Shown here piece by piece: positions 16,388 to 26,286 of a stretch of 64,000 nucleotides of DNA. The notes under the pieces are model-generated. The model was not told the origin of the DNA. It made no database searches and saw only the letters and a list, made by a program, of their open reading frames with translations. A program made the position numbers and the translations under genes. Numbering within the stretch: position 1 is the stretch's first letter; each line of letters opens with the position of its first letter. The stretch lies in assembly GCF_002729955.1 (NCBI RefSeq), contig NZ_PBYA01000006.1:1-64000 (forward strand), given 5' to 3'. This DNA is from Salinisphaera sp. Lineage in GTDB: Bacteria > Pseudomonadota > Gammaproteobacteria > Nevskiales > Salinisphaeraceae.

Positions 16388-19300
16388 ATGTTCGAAGCGC
16401 TGATCAAGCGCGGCACGCTGATGACCATCGTCGTGCTGCTGATCTGTCTGTTCGGCGTGCTCGCGGCGATGCGCATTCCCGTACAGATGATTCCCGATCT
16501 GGCGGTGCGCACGATCACCGTGACCACCAGCTGGCCGGGGGCCACGCCGCAGGACGTGGAAAACGAAATCCTCATCGAGCAGGAGGAATATCTCGCCAAT
16601 ATCATCGGCCTGCAGCGCATGAGCGCCGAGGCCAAGACCGGCGAGGCCGAGATCGAGCTGGAGTTTCCCTTCTCCACCGACGTCAACGAAGCGCTCATCC
16701 GGGTCACCAATGCGCTCATGCAGGTGCCCAGCTACCCCGAGGATGTGAACGAGCCGGAGGTGGTCGCGGCGTCGTTTTCCCAGAATTCCTTCATGTATCT
16801 GAGCGTGGCGGCCGAGGCCGGCAACCCGGCCGGGCTGGACATGGCGTTCATGCGCGACTTCGTCGACGACGAGGTGCGCCGACGCATGGAGCGCGTCGAG
16901 GGCGTAGCGGACGTGCAGGTCGGCGGCGGCGCCGAACGCCAGGTGCAGATTCATATCGACCCGTCGAAGCTGGCGGCCCGCAACATCTCGATGACCGACG
17001 TGCGCGATGCGATTCGTGCCCGCAACCAGGATATTTCCGGCGGCGATATGGATGCCGGCAAGCGGCGCTATCTGGTGCGTACGGTCGGCCGTTTCGACGA
17101 TGTGTCGGGCCTGGCCGGGGTGGTTCTTTCACGGCGCGGCGACGCGGTGACCACGCTCGGCGACGTGGCAGAAATTCAGCTCGACCATGCCGAAGTCCGC
17201 GAGCTGGGCTTCTACAACGACCAGCCGGTGGTCAACCTGCAGGTGCGCCGCCAGCCGGGCTCTAACGTGATCGATATCAAGCGCGACATGCTCGCGCTGC
17301 TGCCCGAACTCAATGCCAGCGTGCTCGAGCCGGCGGGCATGCGCATGCGCCTGACCTCGGACGACGTGCGCTATGTGAGCGCCTCCATTGCCAGTGTCTA
17401 TCGCAATCTGGCGATCGGCGCCGTGCTTGCCGCGATCGTGATGTTCGTGTTCCTGCGCTCGGTCTACGCCACGCTGATCGCGATTCTGGGTATTCCCATC
17501 TGCGCGATCGCAGCGTTCATTGGCCTGGCGGCGTTCGGGCGCACCATCAACGTGATCTCGCTGGCCGGTATCGCTTTTGCCATCGGCATGACGCTGGACA
17601 ACAGCATCGTCGTACTCGAAAACATCGCCCGCAAGCGCAGCGAAGGCGCACGCCGCTGGCAGGCAGCCATCGATGGCGTACGCGAAGTGTGGCCGGCCGT
17701 GCTGGCCTCCACGCTGACCACAGTGATGGTGTTCGCGCCGGTGTTGTTCATCACCCAGAAGGCCGGCCAGCTGTTCTCGGATATCTCGATCGCCATTTCG
17801 GCGGCGATTCTGGTATCGATGCTGGTCGCGATCATGGTGGTGCCGACCGCGGCGGCCCGTATTCTGCCGCGCAATTCCGGCGCGGCCGATACCGCGAACG
17901 GGCCCGTATCGCGCGGCGTGCTCGCCCTGTGTGCCTGGATTACCGCCGTGCGTTCGCGGCGTTATCTGACCATGGCATCCATTGCCGGCGCGCTGGGCGT
18001 GGGCGTGTTCGTGCTCACGCCGCCGGCGGAATATCTGCCCGACGGCGAGGAGGCGAAGACGTTTTCTTCCATGCTGCCGCCGGCCGGCTACAACCTCACC
18101 GAACTGGGCGATATTGCCGAGGAGCTGCGCGCACGCTTCATGCGCTATGTGCCGGATGAAAACGGCGATATCGAAGCCGACGACGGCGCCCTGCCGGCGA
18201 TCGCCTATCTGAACATGAGCGTGACCACCAATCAGCTGCGCGTGATCGCCGAGCCGGTCAACGACCGCGAGATCGGCGCGCTCATGAACGCTTTCAATGA
18301 AAGTTTCGAGGCTTATCCCGGCATGCGGGCCTTCTCCACCAAGGGTTCGATCATCTCGTCGAACGACGGCGGCACGCGGGCGATCAATATCGACATATCG
18401 GGCGCGGATCTGGCCACGATCTATGCCGCGGCCGAGGCGATCTATGCCCGTGCCAACGCGGTGTTCGACAACCCGCAGGTGCTGGCCGAGCCGTCCACGC
18501 TCACGCTTGGCCAGCCGCTGCTGCGTATCGAGCCCGACCATGCGCGTATCGCCGAGCTGGGTCTCGATGCGGCCGATATGGGCTATACGATCGCCGCGCT
18601 CACCGACGGCGCCTATGTCGATGAGTATTTCTTCTCCGACGACAAGGTCGATATCTATCTCTACGATGCAGCCGGCAAGCCCGACAGCGTGGATGCGATA
18701 TCGCGTCTGCCGATTGCCACGAGTGCGGGCGTGCTGCCGGTCGTCGCACTCGCCGATGTCGTACCCACGGTGGATACCGACGTGATACGACGCCTGGATA
18801 GCCGGCGTACGGTCACCATTCGGGTCATCCCGCCCTCCAGCGTACCGCTGGAAGCCGGCGTGGATCGGGTCAACCGCGAGGTGATCGACCATCTGCGCGA
18901 GCAGGGCGCGATCGATGCGTCACTCGCACTCGATATCTCGGGCGCCAGCGACGAGCTGGAAGTCACCCGCGATGCGCTCATGGGCAACTATATGGTCGCC
19001 ATCGGGGTGTGCTATCTGCTGCTGGTGGCGATCTTCTCCCACTGGGGGTATCCGCTGCTCATTCTCACCAGCGTGCCGCTGGGGATCGCCGGCGGCGTGG
19101 TCGGGCTTGCCATGCTCAACGGCGTCGGCGCGCTGTTGCCGCTGGTCGGCCTCACAGCGCTGTCGCAGCCTTTTGACCTGATTACCATGCTCGGCTTTCT
19201 CATTCTGGTGGGTACGGTGGTGAACAACCCGATTCTCATCGTCGAGCGCGCCCGCGCCAACGTGGCCGCCGGCATGGCCGCAATCGAGGCGGTACAGGAT

Positions 19301-19528
19301 GCGGTGGCCGTGCGGCTGCGCCCGATCCTCATGACCACCATCACCACCACCTTCGGGCTGGCGCCGCTGGTATTTCTGCCGGGCGCCGGCACCGAGCTTT
19401 ATCGCGGCCTGGGGGCGATCGTGATGTTCGGGCTGTTGTTTACCATGGCCACGACCGTGACCTTTTTGCCCGCGATGCTTACGGGCGTGTTGCAGTTCAG
19501 CGCACGGCGCGCCGAGAAATCCGCCTGA
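16388..19528 (+). CDS. RND efflux transporter permease, AcrB family
   Basis: A 1046-residue proton-driven inner-membrane pump. The N-terminus MFEALIKRGTLMTIVVLLICLFGVLAAMRIPVQ is the first helix, and two large periplasmic loops separate helices 1-2 and 7-8 as in AcrB. Helix 4 carries IGMTLDNSIVVLENIARKRSEG, keeping one of AcrB's two helix-4 aspartates (Asp-Asn instead of Asp-Asp), a common variant in non-HAE1 RND pumps. A conserved late motif is GFLILVGTVVNNPILIVERA. Substrate cannot be told from sequence. It starts three bases after the adaptor stop. A seven-base hairpin lies at its stop, before a convergent gene. Confidence 0.93.
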   Translation: MFEALIKRGTLMTIVVLLICLFGVLAAMRIPVQMIPDLAVRTITVTTSWPGATPQDVENEILIEQEEYLANIIGLQRMSAEAKTGEAEIELEFPFSTDVNEALIRVTNALMQVPSYPEDVNEPEVVAASFSQNSFMYLSVAAEAGNPAGLDMAFMRDFVDDEVRRRMERVEGVADVQVGGGAERQVQIHIDPSKLAARNISMTDVRDAIRARNQDISGGDMDAGKRRYLVRTVGRFDDVSGLAGVVLSRRGDAVTTLGDVAEIQLDHAEVRELGFYNDQPVVNLQVRRQPGSNVIDIKRDMLALLPELNASVLEPAGMRMRLTSDDVRYVSASIASVYRNLAIGAVLAAIVMFVFLRSVYATLIAILGIPICAIAAFIGLAAFGRTINVISLAGIAFAIGMTLDNSIVVLENIARKRSEGARRWQAAIDGVREVWPAVLASTLTTVMVFAPVLFITQKAGQLFSDISIAISAAILVSMLVAIMVVPTAAARILPRNSGAADTANGPVSRGVLALCAWITAVRSRRYLTMASIAGALGVGVFVLTPPAEYLPDGEEAKTFSSMLPPAGYNLTELGDIAEELRARFMRYVPDENGDIEADDGALPAIAYLNMSVTTNQLRVIAEPVNDREIGALMNAFNESFEAYPGMRAFSTKGSIISSNDGGTRAINIDISGADLATIYAAAEAIYARANAVFDNPQVLAEPSTLTLGQPLLRIEPDHARIAELGLDAADMGYTIAALTDGAYVDEYFFSDDKVDIYLYDAAGKPDSVDAISRLPIATSAGVLPVVALADVVPTVDTDVIRRLDSRRTVTIRVIPPSSVPLEAGVDRVNREVIDHLREQGAIDASLALDISGASDELEVTRDALMGNYMVAIGVCYLLLVAIFSHWGYPLLILTSVPLGIAGGVVGLAMLNGVGALLPLVGLTALSQPFDLITMLGFLILVGTVVNNPILIVERARANVAAGMAAIEAVQDAVAVRLRPILMTTITTTFGLAPLVFLPGAGTELYRGLGAIVMFGLLFTMATTVTFLPAMLTGVLQFSARRAEKSA

Positions 19529-19545
19529 TTCGAACGTGTCGAATC
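19527..19545. other. hairpin at the RND permease stop codon
   Basis: GATTCGA and TCGAATC form a perfect seven-base stem around ACGTG, overlapping the permease stop. There is no T-tract, so it is at best a weak or Rho-assisted end or a 3'-end stabiliser between convergent genes. Confidence 0.4.
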
Positions 19546-19592
19546 AGCAGCCTGGGGCCGACATGGGTGCGTGGCCAGCCGATCAATTACGT

Positions 19593-20540
19593 TCAGTCGG
19601 TGGCTGGCGTGGTGTTGGCCGTGTCGCCGTCCGGGGTCAACGGAATGGCCGAGGGTTGCAGGCTGCGCCCACGCCCGGCGCCGAGCGTGTCCGGATGCTG
19701 CATGTCCAGCAGGGGCCCGGCCAGATGCGGGGCGAAGTGGTAGTCGATGCCGCGCTCGTCGTCGCGCAGGATGAGCTCGGGCTCGCGTTCGATGACGTCC
19801 AGGCGCCGGATATGTTCGTCGGCGTAGCGCAGGGTCACGCGGGCGATACGGGCGCGTGAGGCATCCACGGGTTCGAGTGACAGCGCACGGCTGTGGCGCC
19901 AGGCATCGATCGTGGCCTGGGCATAGTCGGCGCCGCGATCGGCGCTTTTCGGCTCCACCTGCCAGCCGCCGGTATCGCTGCGCGCAAGCGTGAGCCGCGG
20001 CAGGATGAGCTGGGTCAGCTGTGCATCGTCGGCGAGGAGGGTGGGCGAGACCCAGTTGCGCCAGTTGGTCGGTAGCCGGGCCAGACGTTCGGCCTTGACC
20101 AGTAGCAGGGCATGCGGCGTGGCGACATAGCGGCTGGCCGGTGCCGGGCCCTCGTTGCCCACCAGAATGGGGGCCTGACCGTTGAAGCGCACCACCAGCG
20201 CCGGGTCGTCGAGGCCGGTGGTGCGCTCGTCGATCGCGCCGCGTTCATAGCGCTGGCTGGGCGTGGCTTCGGCCAGGGCCAGCAGGGCCTGTATCGGCGC
20301 GGCATCGGCGGGTGCGGCAATCGGCTGCTGCAGCCGCCAGTCGGCCTCGGGATTGGCGCGATCCAGCTCGACCACGGCATCGGACAGATGCACCTCCATA
20401 TGGGTGAGTGCGTCGGGGGCGATGGCAGAAACGGTTTCCGGCGGCTGGGGCGGGGGCGTGCGGAACAGCCACAGCAGGATGGCGAGCACGACGATGCCGG
20501 CAACCAGGACCGCATTGAAAATCAGGCGCCTGCGATTCAT
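19593..20540 (-). CDS. DUF4340 domain-containing protein
   Basis: A 315-residue protein with one N-terminal membrane anchor (about 8-26) and a periplasmic DUF4340-type region with several strands such as THMEVHLSDAVVELDR. It is the last of four same-strand genes (ATPase, ABC-2 permease, GldG-type, this one), beginning seven bases after the GldG-type stop. DUF4340 proteins regularly follow GldG-like proteins in proteobacteria. It probably works with the ABC complex at the inner membrane; the molecular role is unknown. Confidence 0.75.
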   Translation of the reverse strand: MNRRRLIFNAVLVAGIVVLAILLWLFRTPPPQPPETVSAIAPDALTHMEVHLSDAVVELDRANPEADWRLQQPIAAPADAAPIQALLALAEATPSQRYERGAIDERTTGLDDPALVVRFNGQAPILVGNEGPAPASRYVATPHALLLVKAERLARLPTNWRNWVSPTLLADDAQLTQLILPRLTLARSDTGGWQVEPKSADRGADYAQATIDAWRHSRALSLEPVDASRARIARVTLRYADEHIRRLDVIEREPELILRDDERGIDYHFAPHLAGPLLDMQHPDTLGAGRGRSLQPSAIPLTPDGDTANTTPATD

Positions 20541-20547
20541 GCCCTGA

Positions 20548-21891
20548 TCACCGGCGGCGTCGGCGTTGCCAGCGCAACAGCCCGAAGCCGATGAGCACGA
20601 GCGGCAGGATCAGCACATAGACCCACCAGAAGCCGCGAATCTGGGCCGGGCTGAGCTGCAGGCGGGTGTCCGGTGCCTTGGCGACATCGACCGCGATCTG
20701 GGCATCGCGAAAGGCCAGCCACTGGAACAGGGCGAGGGCGAGCGGGCGGTTGCCGAGCCGCTCGAGATGGCCATTGGTCATGAAGTCGCTGTCGGCGATG
20801 ACGGCCACGCGCTGTGCGAACTGGCCGGCGTCGGTGTCTACGGCACGGCTCAGCGCGATGCCCATATCCAGCGGGCCGCGGATATCGCCCTGGTCGGGTT
20901 GGAAGGTCAGGCTCTGCTGGCCGTCGATCGGCCCGGTCTCCAGCCAGCTGCGCGTGCTTGAACGCAGAAAGGTGTCGGCTTTCCAGTCGTTTGTGGCGGC
21001 GTTATTGAGCCGTGCCAGCGCGCCGGCATAGGGAAACAGGCCGATCTGGTTGAGGTTCTCGGTGATCGGCGTATTCGGATAGTTGGCGACCAGGGCGATG
21101 GCCGGGTGGCCGGTGCCCAGCTCGCGAAAATCCGGGTAGATGACCGTACCGGGCAGCCAGCTCAGGCCCAGATCGCGGGCCAGCGGTTCCAGGCCATAGC
21201 GCGGGCCGGGATCGTCGGCCCAGAGCAGGGCACCGCCGCGCTCGACATAGTCGCGCAGCATGCGGATTTCGCCGGGCAGCATGCTGCGCTGGGGACTGGC
21301 GATGACCACCAGCGCCGCGTTATCAGGAATGGCCGCTGCCTCGGCGATATTCAGGCTGCGGGTGGTCATGCCCTGGGCATCGAGCGCGGCGGCGAGTTCG
21401 CTGTAGCCGCCGTTGGATTTGTCGGCGGGCGAGCGCTCGCCGTGTCCGGACAGAAACACCACCCACTGGTCCTTGGCCACCGATAGCTTCTGCAGCGCGT
21501 TGGTCACGCTTTTTTCGCTGAAGTCGGTGACTGTCTGGCTGCGGCCCTGGTAGCGGATCTGAACGGCGCCCTTGTCGCCGATGCCCAGCGCGCGCACCTG
21601 CTGCGGGTCGCGGGCCGGGTCGACAAAGTCCAGACGCACCTGCGAACCGGCGCGGGTATAGCGGGCCAGCTGTTCGGCGACCTCGGCGCGGCGCGGGCCG
21701 GGGTAGATATAGGCGGTGAACGAAACCGGCCCTGCGTCGAGGGCATCCAGTACCTGCTGGCTGGCCGGCGACAGGGAATTGCGGTTGCCGGCGGTCCAGT
21801 CCGCGCTGATCGAAAAACGCTGGCTGAGCGCGCCGGCCAGGAGGGCGGCGACGACGATCAGTGCAAGCGACAGGCCGTGACTGGCACGCAT
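20548..21891 (-). CDS. GldG-family ABC-type auxiliary protein
   Basis: A 447-residue membrane protein. The first helix is at about 5-25 (LSLALIVVAALLAGAL) and the last near the C-terminus (GFWWVYVLILPLVLIGFGLLRW), ending in Arg-rich residues. The central periplasmic part matches the GldG / DUF4350-like region: VSFTAYIYPGP, a VVFLSGHGE motif, LRDYVERGGALLWADDPGP. ATG 21891 overlaps the permease stop as TGATG, so the two are coupled. Despite the name there is no sign of Bacteroidetes gliding; proteobacterial versions are uncharacterised ABC accessory proteins. Confidence 0.82.
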   Translation of the reverse strand: MRASHGLSLALIVVAALLAGALSQRFSISADWTAGNRNSLSPASQQVLDALDAGPVSFTAYIYPGPRRAEVAEQLARYTRAGSQVRLDFVDPARDPQQVRALGIGDKGAVQIRYQGRSQTVTDFSEKSVTNALQKLSVAKDQWVVFLSGHGERSPADKSNGGYSELAAALDAQGMTTRSLNIAEAAAIPDNAALVVIASPQRSMLPGEIRMLRDYVERGGALLWADDPGPRYGLEPLARDLGLSWLPGTVIYPDFRELGTGHPAIALVANYPNTPITENLNQIGLFPYAGALARLNNAATNDWKADTFLRSSTRSWLETGPIDGQQSLTFQPDQGDIRGPLDMGIALSRAVDTDAGQFAQRVAVIADSDFMTNGHLERLGNRPLALALFQWLAFRDAQIAVDVAKAPDTRLQLSPAQIRGFWWVYVLILPLVLIGFGLLRWQRRRRR

Positions 21892-22661
21892 CAGTGGCGA
21901 TCCATATCGAGTCGCACCACGGTCAGGGCGAGAAAACACAGGGTGAATATCAGGAAGTAGAGCACGTCGGCGCTCGAGAACACGCCGCGCAGCAGGGCAT
22001 CGTGGTGGCCGATCAGCGACAGGGCATGGGCGATATCGCCAACCGGCAGCGTGGTGCCGAGCACCACCGGCTGCCAGTCGAATGTCGACACGGCATAGAA
22101 CAGCCACAGCAGCATGAGCACGCCGAGCGTGGCCACCGCAGCCAGCGTGGGCTCGCGGGTGAGCGACGACACGAACAGGCCGATGGCCGAAAACGCGGCC
22201 ATGACCAGCCACAGGCCGATCAGTCCGGCGCTCAGCAGGCCGAGGTCCAGGGGCGTGAACAGTGCCAAGGACAAAGGCATGGCGGCGATGAGCACGAACA
22301 TCAGGCTCAGATAGCCCATGACCGCAGCGAACTTGCCGAGCACGATGGCCCAGAGCGGCGCGGGGGCGGCCAGCATGAGATCGAGATTGCCGCTCTTACG
22401 CTCTTCGGCGAAGGCGCGCATGGTCAGAAGCGGCACCACCAGCAACAGCACCACCGTGGCGAAACGAAACACGCCGCCGCCCACGATCGCCGAAATGCCG
22501 TCGTATTCGCCCACGGTCTGCGGGTTGAGGCTGATATCGGTCAGCGACAGGGCAAACAGAATGCCCAGCAACAGCTGGGTGACGGCCAGCAGTGTCCAGG
22601 ACAGCGGCGAGACGAACAGCCGGTTGAGTTCGTGAGCGGTGATGGCGCGGGTGGCGTTCAT
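21891..22661 (-). CDS. ABC-2 type transporter permease, GldF/NosY-like
   Basis: A 256-residue integral membrane protein with about six helices. It opens with ITAHELNRLFVSPLSWTLLAVTQLLLGILFALSL and contains VVLLLVVPLLTMRAFAEERKSGNLDLMLAAP, the characteristic cytoplasmic stretch of ABC-2 permeases. Its start overlaps the stop of the ATPase gene by four bases, and its stop overlaps the GldG-type start. It pairs with the ATPase upstream. Substrate unknown. Confidence 0.87.
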   Translation of the reverse strand: MNATRAITAHELNRLFVSPLSWTLLAVTQLLLGILFALSLTDISLNPQTVGEYDGISAIVGGGVFRFATVVLLLVVPLLTMRAFAEERKSGNLDLMLAAPAPLWAIVLGKFAAVMGYLSLMFVLIAAMPLSLALFTPLDLGLLSAGLIGLWLVMAAFSAIGLFVSSLTREPTLAAVATLGVLMLLWLFYAVSTFDWQPVVLGTTLPVGDIAHALSLIGHHDALLRGVFSSADVLYFLIFTLCFLALTVVRLDMDRH

Positions 22662-23593
22662 GCAGCGTGGTCCGGGCGGTCGCGGGTGAGTTCGCGAAAA
22701 CGACTTTCCAGGTCGGGCGTATGGCTGCGCATCTCCAGCAGCTGCCAGCCGCGATGTACGGCGGTTTCGGCCAGCGCGCCGCGAATATCGCGCCCGGCCT
22801 CGGAGACGATACGCCAGCGCCCGTCGCCGATGGATTCCACCGACTTTACGCCGGCAATGGCGGCCAGCGTGTCGTGATCGGGGCTGGCGCGCAGCATGAT
22901 ATCGACCACCGACGGTGCCTGCTCGATACCGCGGGGGCGCTCGTCGAGCACGATCCGGCCGTGATGCAAGATCACCACCCGCGCTGCCACTGCCTCGATT
23001 TCCGAGAGGATATGACTGGATACGATCACGCTATGGCGGGTCGCCAGCCGGGCGACCAGCTCGCGAATGCCGCGTAGCTGGTTCGGGTCGAGCCCGGCGG
23101 TGGGCTCGTCGAAGATGAGCACGTCCGGGCGATGTACGATCGCCTGGGCGATGCCCACGCGCTGCTGATAGCCCTTGGACAGGTTGCCGATCAGGCGCCG
23201 GCCCACGTCTTCGAGCCCGCAGTCGGCCTTGGCCTGATCGATCGCCGCACGCCGCTGGCGCCGGGCGATGCCGTGCAGTCGCGCACAGAAGGTCAGGTAT
23301 TCATCGACGGTGAGTTCGGCATAGACCGGCGGATGCTCGGGTAGATAGCCCAGATGACGCTTGGCCTGCAGCGGCGACCGGGCCATGTCGAAGCCGGCGA
23401 TCTCGACGCGCCCCGCGCCGGGGGCCAGCGTGCCCGCGAGCATGCGCAGGGTGGTGGACTTGCCGGCGCCGTTGGGCCCGAGCAGGCCCAGCACCTCGCC
23501 CTGGGCGAGCGACAGATCCACGCCGTCGACCGCGCGCCGGCCGGCATAATCGCGGACCAGCCCTTGCGCTACGAGCTTCAAATCGCTTTCCAT
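22658..23593 (-). CDS. ABC transporter ATP-binding protein, GldA/CcmA-type
   Basis: A 311-residue ATPase energising the ABC-2 permease encoded next. Walker A is GPNGAGKSTT (about 37), followed by YLPEHPPVYAELTVDEYL typical of ABC-2 ATPases; the signature is LSKGYQQRVGIAQAI, Walker B VLIFDEPTAGLDPNQ, and the switch His is in VIVSSHILSEIEA. A C-terminal extension of about 90 residues is normal for this group. It is the first gene of the four-gene operon. Confidence 0.9.
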   Translation of the reverse strand: MESDLKLVAQGLVRDYAGRRAVDGVDLSLAQGEVLGLLGPNGAGKSTTLRMLAGTLAPGAGRVEIAGFDMARSPLQAKRHLGYLPEHPPVYAELTVDEYLTFCARLHGIARRQRRAAIDQAKADCGLEDVGRRLIGNLSKGYQQRVGIAQAIVHRPDVLIFDEPTAGLDPNQLRGIRELVARLATRHSVIVSSHILSEIEAVAARVVILHHGRIVLDERPRGIEQAPSVVDIMLRASPDHDTLAAIAGVKSVESIGDGRWRIVSEAGRDIRGALAETAVHRGWQLLEMRSHTPDLESRFRELTRDRPDHAA

Positions 23594-23671
23594 GGTGATT
23601 TCCCGGCACAGCGACCGCGTCTATTCCTATGAAACGGATAGCGGGCGGTCGAATCATCCGCTGACAGGATC

Positions 23672-25693
23672 ATGACCCTAAACCACGACGATCGTTCGAC
23701 AAAGTCGCAATCCGGTTCACGCAGCGCCGGCGAGCTGGGCGTGGATACCGGCGGAACGTTCACTGACGTGATCGCCCGCGAGCAGGGCGCCCTGGCGGTC
23801 TACAAGATTCCCTCCACCCCGGACGCGCCCGAGCAGGCCGTGATCGACGGCGTACGTCATTTTGCCGGCGAGGCCGCGGCCGATTGGCGGATCGTGCACG
23901 GCTCCACCGTGGCGACCAACGCCGTGCTGGAAAACAATCTGGCGCGTACGGCCTATATCGCGAATACCGGCTTTGCCGACGTGCTGACCATCGGCCGTCA
24001 GGCCCGGCGCGAGCTGTATGCCCTCGAACCCGCGCCCAATCCGGTACCGGTGGCGCCCGAGCTGTGTTTCGAAGTGGATGCCCGGCTCGACGCGCAGGGG
24101 CAGTCGATCATCGCGCTTAACGAGGCGATGTGCGATGCCCTCGTCGAACAGCTGCGCGATGCCGGCGTCGAGGCGGTGGCCATCAACCTGCTGTTCGCGT
24201 TTCTGAACGGCGACGACGAGGCCGCGATCGAATCCGCGCTGCGTCGGGCGTTGCCGGATCTCGCCATTGCCCGCGGCAGCCGGGTACTGCCCGAATACGG
24301 CGAATACGAACGCGGCATCGCGACCTGGCTCAACGCCGCGCTCGGGCCGACCGTGGGCGGCTATCTGCGCCGCCTCGAGGGCGCGCTCGAACGGGTGGCC
24401 ATCATGCACGGCGCGGCCGGCACGGTCGGCGTCGATCAGGCCGCCGACAACGCCGTGAACCTGTTGCTCTCGGGCCCGGCAGGCGGGCTGCTAGGCGCTC
24501 GTTTCGTGGCCCGTTCGGCCGGACTCGAGCGTGTACTCACCCTCGACATGGGTGGTACGAGCAGCGATGTGGCCCTGGTTGCCGACGAGCTGGCCTTGAC
24601 CAGCAAGACACGGATCGCCGGTTATCCCGTCGCCGTACCCATGGTGGATATGCACACCATCGGCGCGGGCGGCGGCTCGATTGCCTGGCTGGATGCGGGC
24701 GGGCTGCTGCAGGTCGGCCCGGCGAGCGCCGGCGCCGAGCCGGGCCCGGCCTGCTATGGCAAGGGCGGCGAACAGCCTACGGTGACCGACGCCCATGTGG
24801 TGCTCGGGCGTCTGCCGGCCTCGACCCAGCTCGGCGGGCATATGGGCCTGGACGTGCAGGCGGCGCGCCGCGCCGTGGCGCGTATCGCCGAACCATTGAA
24901 TATGTCGGTGGAAGAAGCCGCCGCGGGCATTCTGCGCATCGCCGATGAAGCGATGACCGGCGCGTTGCGGGTGATTTCGGTCGCACGCGGCGAATCCGTG
25001 GCCGACGACAGCCTGCTCTGCTTCGGCGGGGCCGGGCCGCTGCATGCCTGTGCGCTGGCCGACGGCATGGGCATGAAGCGCGTGCTTATTCCCGTGTTTG
25101 CCGGGGTGCTGTCGGCGCTGGGAATGCTCGTTGCCCGGCGCTCGCGCGAACGCTCGTTGAGTATTCTGCAGCCGCTGGTCGATATGGACGCCGACCGGAT
25201 CGATGCCTGGCTTGCGCCGCTTCGCGAAGCCACCCGCGACGAACTGGTGGAAGAAGGCATCGATGCGGGCGATATCGAGGAACGCCTGAGCGCCGATCTG
25301 CGCTATGCCGGCCAGAGCGCGTCGCTCAATCTCGCCTGGCGCGAGCCGGCCGCGCTGGTGGACGCCTTTCACGAAGCTCACGAGGCGCGCTACGGGCATC
25401 GGTTCGATCTGAGCGTGGAGCTGGTCAATCTGCGCCTGCACCGGGCTGGGCCGGTGCCCGACGTCGAACTGCCCGATATCGAAACCGGTACGGGCGTGCC
25501 GACGCCGGTCGAAACGGTCGCCGTCCATGGCTGCGACGGCGAGGTGCCGGTTTATGAGCGTAACGCCCTGCGCGCCGGCCAGCGTTTCGATGGTCCGGCG
25601 ATTTTGCGCGAGACGATGACCACCACGTGGATCGCGCCGGGCTGGTCTGCCTCGGTCGATCGCAAGGGCAATCTGCTGCTCGAACGCCGATAG
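23672..25693 (+). CDS. hydantoinase / oxoprolinase family protein, HyuA-like subunit
   Basis: A 673-residue ATP-dependent amidohydrolase-type subunit. The N-terminal nucleotide-binding motif GVDTGGTFTDVI is at about 22-33, HGSTVATNAVLEN follows near 75, then LDMGGTSSDVALV (about 292) and GAGGGSIAWLD (about 332), all diagnostic of HyuA / N-methylhydantoinase A / acetophenone carboxylase alpha-type proteins. These normally act with a HyuB subunit, but none lies next to it. Substrate (hydantoin, 5-oxoproline or a ketone) is not predictable. It is divergent from the ABC operon and ends at a bidirectional terminator. Confidence 0.85.
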   Translation: MTLNHDDRSTKSQSGSRSAGELGVDTGGTFTDVIAREQGALAVYKIPSTPDAPEQAVIDGVRHFAGEAAADWRIVHGSTVATNAVLENNLARTAYIANTGFADVLTIGRQARRELYALEPAPNPVPVAPELCFEVDARLDAQGQSIIALNEAMCDALVEQLRDAGVEAVAINLLFAFLNGDDEAAIESALRRALPDLAIARGSRVLPEYGEYERGIATWLNAALGPTVGGYLRRLEGALERVAIMHGAAGTVGVDQAADNAVNLLLSGPAGGLLGARFVARSAGLERVLTLDMGGTSSDVALVADELALTSKTRIAGYPVAVPMVDMHTIGAGGGSIAWLDAGGLLQVGPASAGAEPGPACYGKGGEQPTVTDAHVVLGRLPASTQLGGHMGLDVQAARRAVARIAEPLNMSVEEAAAGILRIADEAMTGALRVISVARGESVADDSLLCFGGAGPLHACALADGMGMKRVLIPVFAGVLSALGMLVARRSRERSLSILQPLVDMDADRIDAWLAPLREATRDELVEEGIDAGDIEERLSADLRYAGQSASLNLAWREPAALVDAFHEAHEARYGHRFDLSVELVNLRLHRAGPVPDVELPDIETGTGVPTPVETVAVHGCDGEVPVYERNALRAGQRFDGPAILRETMTTTWIAPGWSASVDRKGNLLLERR

Positions 25694-25791
25694 CGGGCGA
25701 TTGCCCTCGCCCCACGGGGCGCGTCTCGTGCATGCGGAGGCGCTGTGCGAGGTGCGCCAGTATCGGTCGCCCCCGCATTCGAGCCGCCCAC

Positions 25792-25819
25792 AAAAAAACC
25801 GGCGCATGGCCGGTTTTTT
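25792..25819. terminator. bidirectional terminator between the HyuA-like gene and rpmG
   Basis: AACCGGC and GCCGGTT pair across a five-base loop, with seven A on the left flank and six T on the right. It can end transcription from both convergent genes. Confidence 0.9.
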
Positions 25820-25854
25820 CTAATCCCGATCGGCCGCAGCCGATCAAGCGAAGA

Positions 25855-26010
25855 TCACTTGATCTTCGCTTCCTTGAAGATCACGTGCTTGCGTGCCTTG
25901 GGATCGTATTTCTTCATCTCGAGCTTGTCGGGCGTGTTCCGCTTGTTCTTGTACGTGGTGTAAAAGAACCCGGTATCCGCCGTCGAGACCATGCGTACTT
26001 TTTCGCGCAT
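25855..26010 (-). CDS. rpmG: 50S ribosomal protein L33
   Basis: A 51-residue large-subunit ribosomal protein. Translation from ATG 26010 gives [20 protein letters not shown], a Lys/Arg-rich middle with [22 protein letters not shown], and the ending VIFKEAKIK, as in gammaproteobacterial L33. It lacks the two Cys-X-X-Cys pairs, so it is the zinc-free form. The ATG overlaps the rpmB stop by one base (TAATG), indicating a coupled rpmB-rpmG operon as in Escherichia coli. Confidence 0.97.
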   Translation of the reverse strand: MREKVRMVSTADTGFFYTTYKNKRNTPDKLEMKKYDPKARKHVIFKEAKIK

Positions 26011-26243
26011 TATGCTTTCTCCTGCTTGCGGATCTTGGCAAGCACCGTGTCGATACCCTGGCGGTCGATGATACGCATGCCCTTGGCAGACACGCGCAGG
26101 CGCACGTAGCGCTTTTCCGATTCCACCCAGAAACGGTGCCAGTGCAGGTTGGGCACGAAGCGACGTTTCGTCTTGTTGTGGGCGTGCGAGACGTTGTAAC
26201 CGGTAACCGGCTTCTTGCCGGTGACCTGACAGATCTGGGACAT
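26010..26243 (-). CDS. rpmB: 50S ribosomal protein L28
   Basis: A 77-residue large-subunit protein with the family opening [20 protein letters not shown], the [19 protein letters not shown] core and the [19 protein letters not shown] ending. ATG 26243 is preceded by AGGAG at the right spacing; a longer frame upstream is not needed. It is the first gene of rpmB-rpmG, next to radC and coaBC as in many gammaproteobacteria. Confidence 0.97.
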   Translation of the reverse strand: MSQICQVTGKKPVTGYNVSHAHNKTKRRFVPNLHWHRFWVESEKRYVRLRVSAKGMRIIDRQGIDTVLAKIRKQEKA

Positions 26244-26286
26244 GACTAACTCCTGGGTCGCGCGCTCATGCGTCAGCGAGCCGCGC

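Noticed and set aside
17129-18892. 587-codon minus-strand open frame inside the RND permease gene
   Set aside because: His/Arg/Gly-rich antisense translation with no domain, opposite a clearly real permease.
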